From contig JACNJW010000027.1 in the NCBI GenBank assembly GCA_014382365.1, positions 1 to 64,000 of the forward strand: a stretch of DNA of 64,000 nucleotides, written 5' to 3'. Source of the DNA: SAR324 cluster bacterium (GTDB taxonomy: Bacteria; SAR324; NAC60-12). A model generated the notes under the pieces. That model saw nothing but the letters and a program-made list of their open reading frames with translations, searched no databases and had not been told where the DNA came from. Made by a program: the position numbers and the translations under genes. Position 1 is the stretch's first letter. Each line of letters opens with the position of its first letter. Shown here piece after piece: positions 25,853 to 34,099 of the stretch.

Positions 25853-27400
25853 ATGTCTGATACAAGTAAAATAATTCAACTGATGGACACCACTCTGCGG
25901 GATGGTGAACAAACACAGGGAGTCTCATTTACACCTCCGGAAAAGGCTAATATTGCCAAAACATTGTTGAAAAATTTATGCGTTGACCGTATCGAAGTTA
26001 CTTCTGCCAGAATTTCAGAAGGTGAATTAAGTTCTGTCCAAAATATTACAACATGGGCTGAAGAAAATGGTTTTTTGGAACGCATCGAAGTACTAGGTTT
26101 CATTGATCACAAGCGGAGTGTTGAATGGATTAAAGAATCCGGCTGCACTGTCATGAATTTACTGACCAAAGGCAGTGAGAACCATTGTAAAAATCAACTC
26201 CGAAAAAGCCTTCAGGAACACCTGGCTGATATTCGCAAAACTATAAAATTTGCCCACTCTAAAAATCTGAACGTCAACGTGTACCTTGAAGATTGGTCTA
26301 ATGGTTATCATAACAGCCCGGAATATGTTTATAAAATGATGGCTTCTCTGAAAGATGAAGGTATCGACCATTTTATGCTTCCGGACACACTTGGTGTATT
26401 GTCTCCGGATGAAGTTTTCAGCAGCCTTTCTGACATGTTGGAACGTTTCCCCTGGGCCACGATAGATTTTCATCCACACAACGATTACGGCCTGGGGGTA
26501 GCAAATGTACTTTATGCTGTCAAAGCAGGTATCAGGAATATCCACTGTACTATGAACTGTCTTGGTGAACGGGCAGGAAATGCTTCGCTGGCCGAAATTG
26601 CAGTAGTTCTGCACGATAAACTCGGCATGGAGCTCTCCATTGACGAATCTCACCTTGCTCCGGTCAGTGAAATGATAGAAAGCTTTTCCGGAAAACGGCT
26701 TGCGGACAATGCTCCAATCGTGGGTGAAAATGTTTTCACCCAAACCAGCGGCATCCATGCAGATGGAGACAAAAAGGGGAACTTGTATCACAACCCCATT
26801 GTTCCGGAACGTTTTGGACGCAAACGAAGCTATGCCCTTGGTAAAATGAGCGGCAAAGCCTCACTGGCAAAGAACTTGGAACTCTTGGGAATTCAGTTGG
26901 TGGATGAAAATTTACAAAAAGTTCTCAAACGGGTTGTTGAACTGGGCGATTCAAAAAAATCAATGACTGCGGCAGATTTACCTTTCATTATTACAGATGT
27001 TCTGGAAACCAGTGATACTCAGCGAATTGAGATGCTCAACTGTTCCATTACCAGCGGTCAAAACTTGCGTGCTACAGCCACTATTCACCTTAAAATTGAT
27101 GCAAAAGAATACCATGAAGCAGGAAGCGGGAACGGTGGCTATGACGCATTCATGAGTGCAGTCAAAAAAGTTTTGAAAAGGATTCAACTGAAAACACCAG
27201 AATTAGTAGATTATCAAATCAGGATTCCCCGTGGCGGTAAAACAAATGCACTTACCGAAGCCATCATTACCTGGCAGGTTAATGAAAAGCGCTTTCAAAC
27301 CATTGGAATTGATTCTGACCAGGTAATTGCTGCTGTCAACGCAACTCTCAAGATGCTGAATTTGCAGCTGCTGCAAAAAGGAGATACTGCAGATAAATAG
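25853..27400 (+). CDS. Alpha-isopropylmalate/(R)-citramalate synthase family enzyme
   Basis: This 515-residue protein belongs to the DRE-TIM metallolyase family. It begins IQLMDTTLRDGEQTQGVSF, with the metal-binding DTTLRDGEQ, and has HPHNDYGLGVANVLYAVKAG and NCLGERAGNASLAE. SGIHADGDKKG follows, then a C-terminal LeuA dimer/allosteric domain (about 385-505) with GYDAFMSAVKK. These enzymes condense acetyl-CoA with a 2-oxo acid. The sequence is closer in feel to the LeuA2-like branch than to classic LeuA, so the 2-oxo acid cannot be fixed. No other leu genes are adjacent. Confidence 0.82.
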   Translation: MSDTSKIIQLMDTTLRDGEQTQGVSFTPPEKANIAKTLLKNLCVDRIEVTSARISEGELSSVQNITTWAEENGFLERIEVLGFIDHKRSVEWIKESGCTVMNLLTKGSENHCKNQLRKSLQEHLADIRKTIKFAHSKNLNVNVYLEDWSNGYHNSPEYVYKMMASLKDEGIDHFMLPDTLGVLSPDEVFSSLSDMLERFPWATIDFHPHNDYGLGVANVLYAVKAGIRNIHCTMNCLGERAGNASLAEIAVVLHDKLGMELSIDESHLAPVSEMIESFSGKRLADNAPIVGENVFTQTSGIHADGDKKGNLYHNPIVPERFGRKRSYALGKMSGKASLAKNLELLGIQLVDENLQKVLKRVVELGDSKKSMTAADLPFIITDVLETSDTQRIEMLNCSITSGQNLRATATIHLKIDAKEYHEAGSGNGGYDAFMSAVKKVLKRIQLKTPELVDYQIRIPRGGKTNALTEAIITWQVNEKRFQTIGIDSDQVIAAVNATLKMLNLQLLQKGDTADK

Positions 27401-27482
27401 CAGTTGTGTTGGCTATTTGCTTTCAACTAACTAAACTAGGATTCTATCCAACATAATTTTTTATGTCGCGGACGGTAAAAAA

Positions 27483-28796
27483 ATGTATTTTACATCTGAT
27501 AAAGGCAAGCTGAACGCGATTTATTTTCCTTTAACCGCAAACCCGGCAGGCTACCATCATTTATTATTAGCCGAGTGCGTACTACGTCAGTTCCCGCAAA
27601 CAGAGCTGATCGTATTTTTACTTTCCAATGGTCTCCATCCTGATCCATTAAAGAACCAGCATATTCCACAGGCTGCTATCCGTCTGCAAATACTACGTAG
27701 TGCATTGAGTGACTGGTCCGTTCCAGAAAAATCTATTGCTGCACAAATTGCAGAAGAATCCGGAACAAAACTAAAATTACAGCAAACAAATTCTGCAGTC
27801 TCCAACTATGAATTGTCATACCAGCGACCTCTTCGTTTAGCTGAACATATTAAAAATTTGTCCGGAACAGAAAAAGTTGCGATAATCGTCGGAGCAGATT
27901 TGATTGAACGGATGCTCAATCCAAAAATTTTCACAAAATCTGACTTAATGACAATTGCACAGAGTAGTCATTTGCTGGTTGCTCCGCGCAACGATTCTAA
28001 AATTGAACCAATGCTTGAGCTACTGAAGCAAAGAAGTGAGGTGGCACTAACAACTACTCTTATTACACCTTCAGTGCTGCCCCAAAAACTGCATAAATAT
28101 TTATTAATCTCATCGACTCTTATACGCAGAGCAGCACAGGCAGGACACTCTCTGAACGCTTTTTTACCAGCTGGTGCTGCTAAATATATTTTACTCAGCT
28201 CTATGTATGAATTGCAAAATAAGTCCTTTGCTGAACCAGAACCACAATTAAATGAATTTGAGTTACGTTGTTTTGAATTAAAGAAAGAACTGAACAAAGC
28301 AGTCAAAAAACTACAGAAGCTGCTTGATCAAAGAGCCGCAAAAAAACTACCACACCGTTTTGCTGTAGTAGAAACAAGTACCGGAGGTCAAATTACCGTA
28401 GAACTGACCAGCAGTTCCGGTGCCTCAGAACATTTTCTCGAAGGCAGAATTCTCTACTGCAATGAAGTACAAAAACAATTTTTAAGGCAATCCTCTCCTG
28501 ATATTTCAAGTGTCTCTAAACAACATGCAGAGAAACTTGCCAGGCAATTGCTAGACAGCACCACTGCAGATTGGACTCTGTCGGAAACCGGCATGGCTGG
28601 TCCTCCCTCTGCAGAAAGAAGGAGTCAAAAAAATGGTCAGTGTCATCTTGTTCTGGCATTATCTCCTGGAGTAAAGTATAAATATCTGGAGTTAAATCCA
28701 TTTTTTACACGAAATGAGCATCAGTTACTATTTGCAATTGAGGCCTTGAAATGGGCTGAGAAGGTGCTAAATAACCAACAAGAAATAACAAAATGA
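27483..28796 (+). CDS. Fusion of a NadD-like nucleotidyltransferase and a CinA C-terminal (PncC-like) domain
   Basis: This 437-residue protein has two halves. Residues about 5-235 resemble nicotinate-nucleotide adenylyltransferase: FPLTANPAGYHHLLLAE at the nucleotide loop, KVAIIVGADLIERM and SSTLIRRAA near the end. Residues about 270-430 match the CinA C-terminal/PncC NMN amidohydrolase fold: ETSTGGQITVELTSSSGASE, FLEGRILYCNEVQK and ETGMAGPPSAE. Both active-site motifs deviate: the first His of the HxGH motif is missing, and the ESCTGG Ser-Cys is Thr-Ser. The two activities are consecutive steps of NAD salvage (NMN to NaMN to NaAD). The gene overlaps trpD by 4 nt. Confidence 0.72.
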   Translation: MYFTSDKGKLNAIYFPLTANPAGYHHLLLAECVLRQFPQTELIVFLLSNGLHPDPLKNQHIPQAAIRLQILRSALSDWSVPEKSIAAQIAEESGTKLKLQQTNSAVSNYELSYQRPLRLAEHIKNLSGTEKVAIIVGADLIERMLNPKIFTKSDLMTIAQSSHLLVAPRNDSKIEPMLELLKQRSEVALTTTLITPSVLPQKLHKYLLISSTLIRRAAQAGHSLNAFLPAGAAKYILLSSMYELQNKSFAEPEPQLNEFELRCFELKKELNKAVKKLQKLLDQRAAKKLPHRFAVVETSTGGQITVELTSSSGASEHFLEGRILYCNEVQKQFLRQSSPDISSVSKQHAEKLARQLLDSTTADWTLSETGMAGPPSAERRSQKNGQCHLVLALSPGVKYKYLELNPFFTRNEHQLLFAIEALKWAEKVLNNQQEITK

Positions 28797-29800
28797 AAGC
28801 AATACTGCATAAATTGTTGTCTGCTGAAGAGCTCAGCTTTGAGGAAGCACGGGCGATGATTCTTTGGATCATGAGTGAAGATGCAATCTCTGCACAAGCT
28901 GCCGCACTGTTGGCTTTATTGCAGGCAAAAGGAGTTACTGTAGAAGAAATGGCCGGTGCTGCCCTGGCCATGAGGGAGAGAGCAGCCGGTATTGCTGCTC
29001 CAGAAAATGCAATTGACACCTGCAGTACTGGAGGTAACGGTATAAGTACTTTCAACATTTCTACCTGTGCAGCAATTATTGCTGCAGCAGCAGGTGCGGT
29101 TGTAGCAAAGCACGGTAACCGCAGTAACACACGTAAAAGTGGAAGTGCAGAAGCACTGGAAGCTTTAGGAGTGAATATCTCCCTGGAGTTAGGTGCAGTT
29201 GAAAACTGTCTCAAAGAATTAGATATTTGTTTCTGTTATGCAATTAATCATCATCCCGCAATGCGTTTTGCCGGACCAATCCGCAAAGATTTAGGTATTC
29301 CTACAGTATTCAATTTGCTTGGTCCACTTACAAATCCTGCTGGTGCAAAAAGTCAACTGATCGGTGTACCAAATCAGGAGCTTACTTTGAAAATTGCAGA
29401 AGTTCTCAAGCGACTCGGCAGTTCACGTGTTTTAGTGGTTCACGGACAAGATGGTCTTTGCGAACTCAGTGTTACTGCACCTACTTTTGTTGCAGAACTT
29501 CGAGACGGCAGCATCCGTGAATATCTGGTAACTCCTGAAGACTTGGGTTTAAAAAGAGGAAATTTGGCTGAAATCGCAATTGAGAGCCCGGAAGATAGTG
29601 CAAAAACAATTGCAGGTATTTTTGCAGGTACTGAAACCGGAACTGCACGTGATATTGCATTGGCAAATGCAGCAGGAGCCATTGTAGTTGCAGGTCTGGC
29701 AGAGGACTTAAAAGAAGGTGTACAAATCGCAGCAGAAACCTTGGACAACGGGAAGGCTGCAGACAAACTAAATAATTTGATCAAATTTTCCAGAGCATAA
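28793..29800 (+). CDS. trpD: TrpD, anthranilate phosphoribosyltransferase
   Basis: This 335-residue enzyme joins anthranilate to PRPP in tryptophan synthesis. It shows DTCSTGGNGISTFNIST for PRPP binding, VAKHGNRSNTRKSGSAEALE, and HHPAMRFAGPIRKDLGIPT followed by FNLLGPLTNPAG. The usual SS in the KHGNR..S..SGSAD loop is NTRK here, so the loop is somewhat divergent. Start and upstream stop overlap as ATGA, so translation is coupled to the NadD/CinA fusion gene. Other trp genes are not in the window. Confidence 0.93.
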   Translation: MKAILHKLLSAEELSFEEARAMILWIMSEDAISAQAAALLALLQAKGVTVEEMAGAALAMRERAAGIAAPENAIDTCSTGGNGISTFNISTCAAIIAAAAGAVVAKHGNRSNTRKSGSAEALEALGVNISLELGAVENCLKELDICFCYAINHHPAMRFAGPIRKDLGIPTVFNLLGPLTNPAGAKSQLIGVPNQELTLKIAEVLKRLGSSRVLVVHGQDGLCELSVTAPTFVAELRDGSIREYLVTPEDLGLKRGNLAEIAIESPEDSAKTIAGIFAGTETGTARDIALANAAGAIVVAGLAEDLKEGVQIAAETLDNGKAADKLNNLIKFSRA

Positions 29801-29891
29801 CATCAAGATTAGCAAAAGACGGTTTCACGAGCTTAGGCTATTTTAAAATAATTTCCTGTATAAAAAACAGCAACACTCAGACTGCAATTCT

Positions 29892-30695
29892 TCACCGACA
29901 GTTTTGCATTCTACGGACAACTTTCCACAGAAGTTCCGGTTCATCACTAATTATTCCAGTAACTCCCAACTGAATCAACTGTTCCATCCGTTTTTCATCG
30001 TTTATCGTGTAAGGAAGAATCCGAATTTGTTCTGCTTTCAGGGAATCAATCAGTGACGCAGAAACATTTTTTTCATCAGGATGATAAGAATATGCTCCTT
30101 TGCGCTGACAGAGTCCCACAGCAAACTCGTCTGAAAGGAGCTGTTCCTGCAATAGTGCAATTCTGAGAGAAGATCCTTCATGATGTTCCCGATACCAGCG
30201 GTTGATTCTGCTAAAAAAAGAATGCTCAAAACTTGAAATCAAGACTGAATCAGCCAGCTCTAACTGCCCAACCATTTCGCAGACCTGTACCTCGATTGCA
30301 TCTGATGGTGCCGGAGATTCATAACTTTCAGGTTTAATTTCTATATTGACAGTAATTCTATCTTTGATTAGCAACAACAGTTCCTCAAGAGTAGGTATTT
30401 TCACTCCGCTGAATTTTGCACTGAACCAGCTTCCTGCATCCAACTCTTTTAATTCAGCAAGTGTGTGTTCCGCAACCAAGCCAGAACCGTTTGTAGTTCT
30501 ATCCAAAGTTTTATCATGGATTACCACTGGAATGCGATCACTTGTAAGACAAACATCCAGCTCAATCATGTCTGCATTAACTTCTATTGCTGCTTCAAAT
30601 GCCACCAGCGTATTTTCAGGAAATAGCCCCCTGTATCCTCTATGAGCAATAACCCAAGGACGTTTTAGTTGTTCCAGCTTTTTAATATTTTCCAT
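29892..30695 (-). CDS. Glycerophosphodiester phosphodiesterase
   Basis: This 267-residue cytoplasmic enzyme (no signal peptide) has the GDPD TIM-barrel motifs. These are AHRGYRGLFPENTLVAFEAA with the catalytic HRG and ENT, ELDVCLTSDRIPVVIHD with the metal-binding ELD and second His, and VNIEIKPE. It hydrolyses glycerophosphodiesters to glycerol-3-phosphate and an alcohol; UgpQ is the closest functional type. It converges on trpD and diverges from the NifU-domain gene, whose promoter begins 4 bp beyond this start codon. Confidence 0.92.
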   Translation of the reverse strand: MENIKKLEQLKRPWVIAHRGYRGLFPENTLVAFEAAIEVNADMIELDVCLTSDRIPVVIHDKTLDRTTNGSGLVAEHTLAELKELDAGSWFSAKFSGVKIPTLEELLLLIKDRITVNIEIKPESYESPAPSDAIEVQVCEMVGQLELADSVLISSFEHSFFSRINRWYREHHEGSSLRIALLQEQLLSDEFAVGLCQRKGAYSYHPDEKNVSASLIDSLKAEQIRILPYTINDEKRMEQLIQLGVTGIISDEPELLWKVVRRMQNCR

Positions 30696-30698
30696 AGA

Positions 30699-30727
30699 TT
30701 GACAGCTTTGTGTTCTTGGTATAAAAT
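30699..30727 (+). promoter_or_regulatory. Sigma-70-like promoter for the NifU-domain gene
   Basis: TTGACA (30699-30704) and TAAAAT (30722-30727) are separated by 17 bp, matching consensus in 6/6 and 5/6 positions. Transcription would start near 30734, giving an 85-nt leader that contains a 9-bp tandem repeat. Confidence 0.6.
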
Positions 30728-30759
30728 TAACTGATAAGATAAAGTCACATAAGACAAAT

Positions 30760-30777
30760 GGGTACAGTGGGTACAGC
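30760..30777 (+). repeat. Tandem 9-bp repeat in the leader of the NifU-domain gene
   Basis: gggtacagt is followed directly by gggtacagc, so eight of nine bases repeat. It lies between the promoter and the GTG start, where an operator could sit. No palindrome characteristic of IscR is seen. Confidence 0.6.
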
Positions 30778-30818
30778 TTACCGGTCTTGGTGAAAAACTC
30801 AAATTCTAAGAGGTCCTA

Positions 30819-31724
30819 GTGTTTAAATTTAAAGATTTAACGGATGATAACGATTTCAATACTGCAGATTACCGTCTGACACCACGTGAGTTTTTTGAGA
30901 AACGGAGAACATCTAAAAGGCCCTACGTTTTTGATCTTCGCAGTTCAGAGGCGTACGAGTTGGAACACATTCCCGGTTCACACAGCTTACCCATTGAGCA
31001 TTTTGAAAATTCTATCTACCAGATGCCGTTTGCAGGAGATATTCTCCTCTACGGTGGCGAAGATGGTGAGGTCCTGACTGCAGCAGAAATACTTTATGAC
31101 AACGGATTTGACTCATTCAGTTTTACTGATTCCTACGAAGCACTCTTCAGCAGTTTCGATTCTACTTTCTTATCAATCACTGAGGCAGCCAAGAAACTGC
31201 TTGAAGAAAAAATACAAAACTCTGATTCTCAGATTGCTGTACAATTAATAATTGAATCAACTTCTGCTCTGAAAGCAAATTATCGTCTTGAACTGCTTGA
31301 TTCACAGTTTAAGGACAGCATACAGTTTGAAGTAAATGGAATTAGAATATACACTGAACGAAAAACCGCCTCATTTCTTGAGGGAACAGCTATTGAAATC
31401 AATGAAGACGGTGAATTGGTACCTCATAACCCACAACTTTCTATTAGCAAACTGAGTGGTTCACTTGAAGAACAGATTCAGCTTATGCTGGATGAACAAG
31501 TGAACCCTATGCTGGCCTCACATGGTGGTAATGTCATGCTGGAAGGAATCAAAGAAAATTCTGCCTATGTACGTTTCGGTGGAGGTTGTCAGGGGTGCAG
31601 CATGATTGACACAACTGTCAAACAAGGTGTAGAGGTGATGCTCAAAGAAGCGATTCCTGAACTTGCCGGTGTTTATGATGTAACCGATCACTCTGAAGGA
31701 GTATCGCCGTTCTTCACAGGCTAG
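30819..31724 (+). CDS. nfuA: Rhodanese-like / HesB-like / NifU-like Fe-S carrier protein (NfuA type)
   Basis: This 301-residue protein has three domains. Residues about 20-110 form a rhodanese-like domain (VFDLRSSEAYELEHIPGSHS) whose active-site Cys is absent, because the loop reads LLYGGEDGEV. Residues about 118-210 resemble the degenerate A-type (HesB/IscA) domain of NfuA, without its Cys ligands. Residues about 215-300 are a NifU C-terminal domain with Cys257 and Cys260 in GGGCQGCSMID that could bridge a [4Fe-4S] cluster. NfuA delivers Fe-S clusters to targets. The start is GTG with AGAGG about 8 nt upstream. The rhodanese addition is unusual. Confidence 0.8.
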   Translation: MFKFKDLTDDNDFNTADYRLTPREFFEKRRTSKRPYVFDLRSSEAYELEHIPGSHSLPIEHFENSIYQMPFAGDILLYGGEDGEVLTAAEILYDNGFDSFSFTDSYEALFSSFDSTFLSITEAAKKLLEEKIQNSDSQIAVQLIIESTSALKANYRLELLDSQFKDSIQFEVNGIRIYTERKTASFLEGTAIEINEDGELVPHNPQLSISKLSGSLEEQIQLMLDEQVNPMLASHGGNVMLEGIKENSAYVRFGGGCQGCSMIDTTVKQGVEVMLKEAIPELAGVYDVTDHSEGVSPFFTG

Positions 31725-31800
31725 CCCATCCGGCGTTTGCCTGTTTTACAGAAACCGTTTTCCAGTCATCCTTGTTCACTACAAAAACACTTGTTTTGTA

Positions 31801-32223
31801 ATGTCTTCTTCTGCAAAAGAAAACTCTTTAAAGTTCCCAGAGTCAACCATTAAGGAGCTGGAAAATTTTACAAAGGTAGTTTGTGACGGCAGGAATTTTT
31901 TAAAAAACAAGATTGAGTTTCAAACAGAGGAATGGAGTTGGACTGCAGATTTAGATGATGATGGGATGTTTATTTTTTGTTATTTATTTTATGACTACAA
32001 GCAAAATATTTTGAATCTCGAAAGCCTGAAAGAAAGTATTTACACTTTAGAACTGCTGCGAAACAAAATTCTACCCTCTAGGGAAATAACTGGTTTGCCG
32101 CAACTGGAGGAGTTTCAACTTTTATTCACTCTTTATGAAAGAATGAAGCGTGAAGAAATGTCCTGGGAAAATTGTGAAAAATATATTACTGATCAAATTG
32201 CAAAATACCAACTGACAAACTAA
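31801..32223 (+). CDS. Hypothetical protein
   Basis: This 140-residue soluble protein has an acidic, helical composition and aromatic-rich segments (EEWSWTADLDDDGMFIF, CYLFYDYKQN). No signal peptide, membrane helix or known motif is visible. It lies 76 nt after the NifU-domain gene, and its last codons overlap the end of plsX on the opposite strand by 4 bp. The coding call rests on length and composition. Confidence 0.6.
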   Translation: MSSSAKENSLKFPESTIKELENFTKVVCDGRNFLKNKIEFQTEEWSWTADLDDDGMFIFCYLFYDYKQNILNLESLKESIYTLELLRNKILPSREITGLPQLEEFQLLFTLYERMKREEMSWENCEKYITDQIAKYQLTN

Positions 32224-33266
32224 CTTAGTTTTTCCATTCCGTTCAGATCTTTTGCTTGCTGAATGACTTCCAGGTTTTCTGATACTTCTCCGGCAATTTT
32301 AGCATTCAGCTTTTGCTCTGCACACTCTTGTGCGTGTTTGATGGCATTGCGTAAGGTATGTGCTTTTGAACTTCCATGGCAAATAATTACAACTCCATTC
32401 ACACCAAGTAGAGGTGCACCTCCAACCTCTGAATAGTCTGCTCGTTTCCGCAGTGCCCTGAAGGGACCTTTCATGGCCAGATAACCCAGTTTAGAGAGCC
32501 ATGCGCTCTCAACCTCTTCCCGGAGAATACTACGTACAAAGTCGAACGTACCTTCTGCAACTTTAAGTGCAATATTACCGATGAATCCATCGCAAACAAC
32601 AACATCCACTCTATCTTTAAACATTGCCTTACCCTCAATGTTGCCAACAAAATTAAGTGTGCTTTGTTTCAGCAGGTCATAAGTCTCTTTGAGTTCATAA
32701 TATCCCTTGCCTTCTTCCTCACCATTATTAAGCAAAGCAACCCGTGGATTATCGAGATGCAAGGAAGTGCGGGCATAGGCATCACCCATTAAGGCAAATT
32801 GAAAGAGATAAAGTGGTTTGCAGTCTGTGTTTGCTCCAATGTCCAGGAGCACAAAAGGATGATTGCGGTGAACTGACGGCATCAGCGAAGCAATTGCAGG
32901 ACGCTCGATTCCCTTGACCGATTTGAGTACAAATTTTGCGGTAGCCATAGAGGCTCCGGTGTTGCCTGCGCTGACTACAGCGTCTGCATCTCCACTGGCC
33001 ACAAGATCAACTGCGACCCTGATGGATGATTTTTTCTTTTGACGCAGTGCCTGGGCGGGTGATTCCTCCATTTCCACAATTTCAGTGGAATTAACAATGC
33101 GTAGTTTCTGGGAATCGTAACGGTGTGTCTGTAGTTTATTTCTGATCTGATCTTCTGCACCAACCAGTATAACTTCAATTCCAAAATCATTTACTGCCCT
33201 TACAGCAGCATCTACCTGTACATTTAGTGCACTGTCACCTCCCATTGCGTCAACTGCAATTGCCAT
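32220..33266 (-). CDS. plsX: PlsX, phosphate acyltransferase
   Basis: This 348-residue peripheral membrane enzyme transfers acyl groups from acyl-ACP to phosphate for phospholipid synthesis. It begins AIAVDAMGGDSA, the family signature, and has EMEESPAQALRQKKKSS, SAGNTGASMATAKF, LLDIGANTDCKP and VCDGFIGNIALKVAEG. Length is typical. It lies 48 nt downstream of rpmF on the same strand, the conserved rpmF-plsX arrangement. Downstream fab genes are not present; the next gene converges. Confidence 0.96.
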   Translation of the reverse strand: MAIAVDAMGGDSALNVQVDAAVRAVNDFGIEVILVGAEDQIRNKLQTHRYDSQKLRIVNSTEIVEMEESPAQALRQKKKSSIRVAVDLVASGDADAVVSAGNTGASMATAKFVLKSVKGIERPAIASLMPSVHRNHPFVLLDIGANTDCKPLYLFQFALMGDAYARTSLHLDNPRVALLNNGEEEGKGYYELKETYDLLKQSTLNFVGNIEGKAMFKDRVDVVVCDGFIGNIALKVAEGTFDFVRSILREEVESAWLSKLGYLAMKGPFRALRKRADYSEVGGAPLLGVNGVVIICHGSSKAHTLRNAIKHAQECAEQKLNAKIAGEVSENLEVIQQAKDLNGMEKLS

Positions 33267-33314
33267 ATTTCCTCCTGGTTTGCTGTTGATTAGTGAAAGA
33301 GCAGCACAGACAGC

Positions 33315-33497
33315 TTAAGAAGCTTTCACTTCAATGACTTCAACGCCCTTATAATAACCGCATTCGGGACAAACCCTATGAGGTCTAATCAGAGCATGAC
33401 AGTTTGTGCATTCTGAAAGTGCAGATTCTGGTATTTTAATATGACCTCGCCTGTGATCTCTTTGACTACGTGAGGTTTTTCTTCTTGGTACGGCCAT
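33315..33497 (-). CDS. rpmF: Ribosomal protein bL32
   Basis: This 60-residue basic protein starts MAVPRRKTSRSQRDHRRGH, the bL32 N-terminus. It contains two CxxC pairs, CTNCHALIRPHRVCPECGYY, a zinc-binding version of bL32. It is located just upstream of plsX, as in most bacteria. Confidence 0.97.
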   Translation of the reverse strand: MAVPRRKTSRSQRDHRRGHIKIPESALSECTNCHALIRPHRVCPECGYYKGVEVIEVKAS

Positions 33498-33644
33498 GGG
33501 TCGTCTGTGTTTGAGTTATTATTTAGTTTTTAATTACAATGTTGTCTATTTCCCTGATGCTGGTTCCGAGAGCAAAACTAACTACCTGTCTACTTAGAAA
33601 ATTCTTTAACTAATCTCAAGAATCATTTTTCTAATCAATAAACC

Positions 33645-33956
33645 CTAAGCTTCAGCAGCCTGAATTTCTTCAAGAGTACGTGCTGTCGGCAATGGATCTT
33701 TTGCTTCAACTATGACTGGCAATTCTTCACATTTTTCTTCATTTAGTGCTGTGTAGCTTTCCCATTTTTCCGGAACATCTACATCTGCATAAATTGCTTC
33801 CACCGGACATTCTTCAACACAGGCATTACAATCAATACATGTTTCCGGATTGATGTACAACATATCAGGTCCTTCGTGAAAAGCCTCTACAGGACAGACT
33901 TCCACACAGTCGGTATATTTACATTTTTCACAGTTTGCAGTCACGGTATAAGTCAT
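33645..33956 (-). CDS. fdxA: FdxA-type 7Fe ferredoxin
   Basis: This 103-residue protein begins MTYTVTANCEKCKYTDCVEV, then CPVEAFHEGPDMLYI, and a second cluster region CIDCNACVEECPVEAI. The pattern matches FdxA ferredoxins with one [3Fe-4S] and one [4Fe-4S] cluster. The C-terminal tail ending in DPLPTARTLEE is typical. I chose the ATG at 33956 because AGGAG lies 8 nt upstream; an in-frame TTG at 33962 exists. It is an electron carrier with unknown partner here. Confidence 0.93.
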   Translation of the reverse strand: MTYTVTANCEKCKYTDCVEVCPVEAFHEGPDMLYINPETCIDCNACVEECPVEAIYADVDVPEKWESYTALNEEKCEELPVIVEAKDPLPTARTLEEIQAAEA

Positions 33957-34099
33957 CGACAACTCCTAAGTTGATTTTTAGCTAGAGTTTTTCACTCTTT
34001 GTTTTGGATTCAGTGCTATAAGCAAATGTCAACTGTTAATAATCGCTTAAATGATTTATAAAAACAAGTTTTTTCAAATAACGTTCTTAATAATCCTAA

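Noticed and set aside
26159..26791. 210-codon open frame on the minus strand inside the isopropylmalate-synthase-like gene
   Set aside because: The plus-strand gene here has full catalytic motifs; the opposite frame lacks any recognisable domain and is a compositional shadow.
28705..29214. 169-codon minus-strand frame opposite trpD
   Set aside because: Low-complexity Ala-rich translation caused by the Ala-rich trpD sequence on the real strand.
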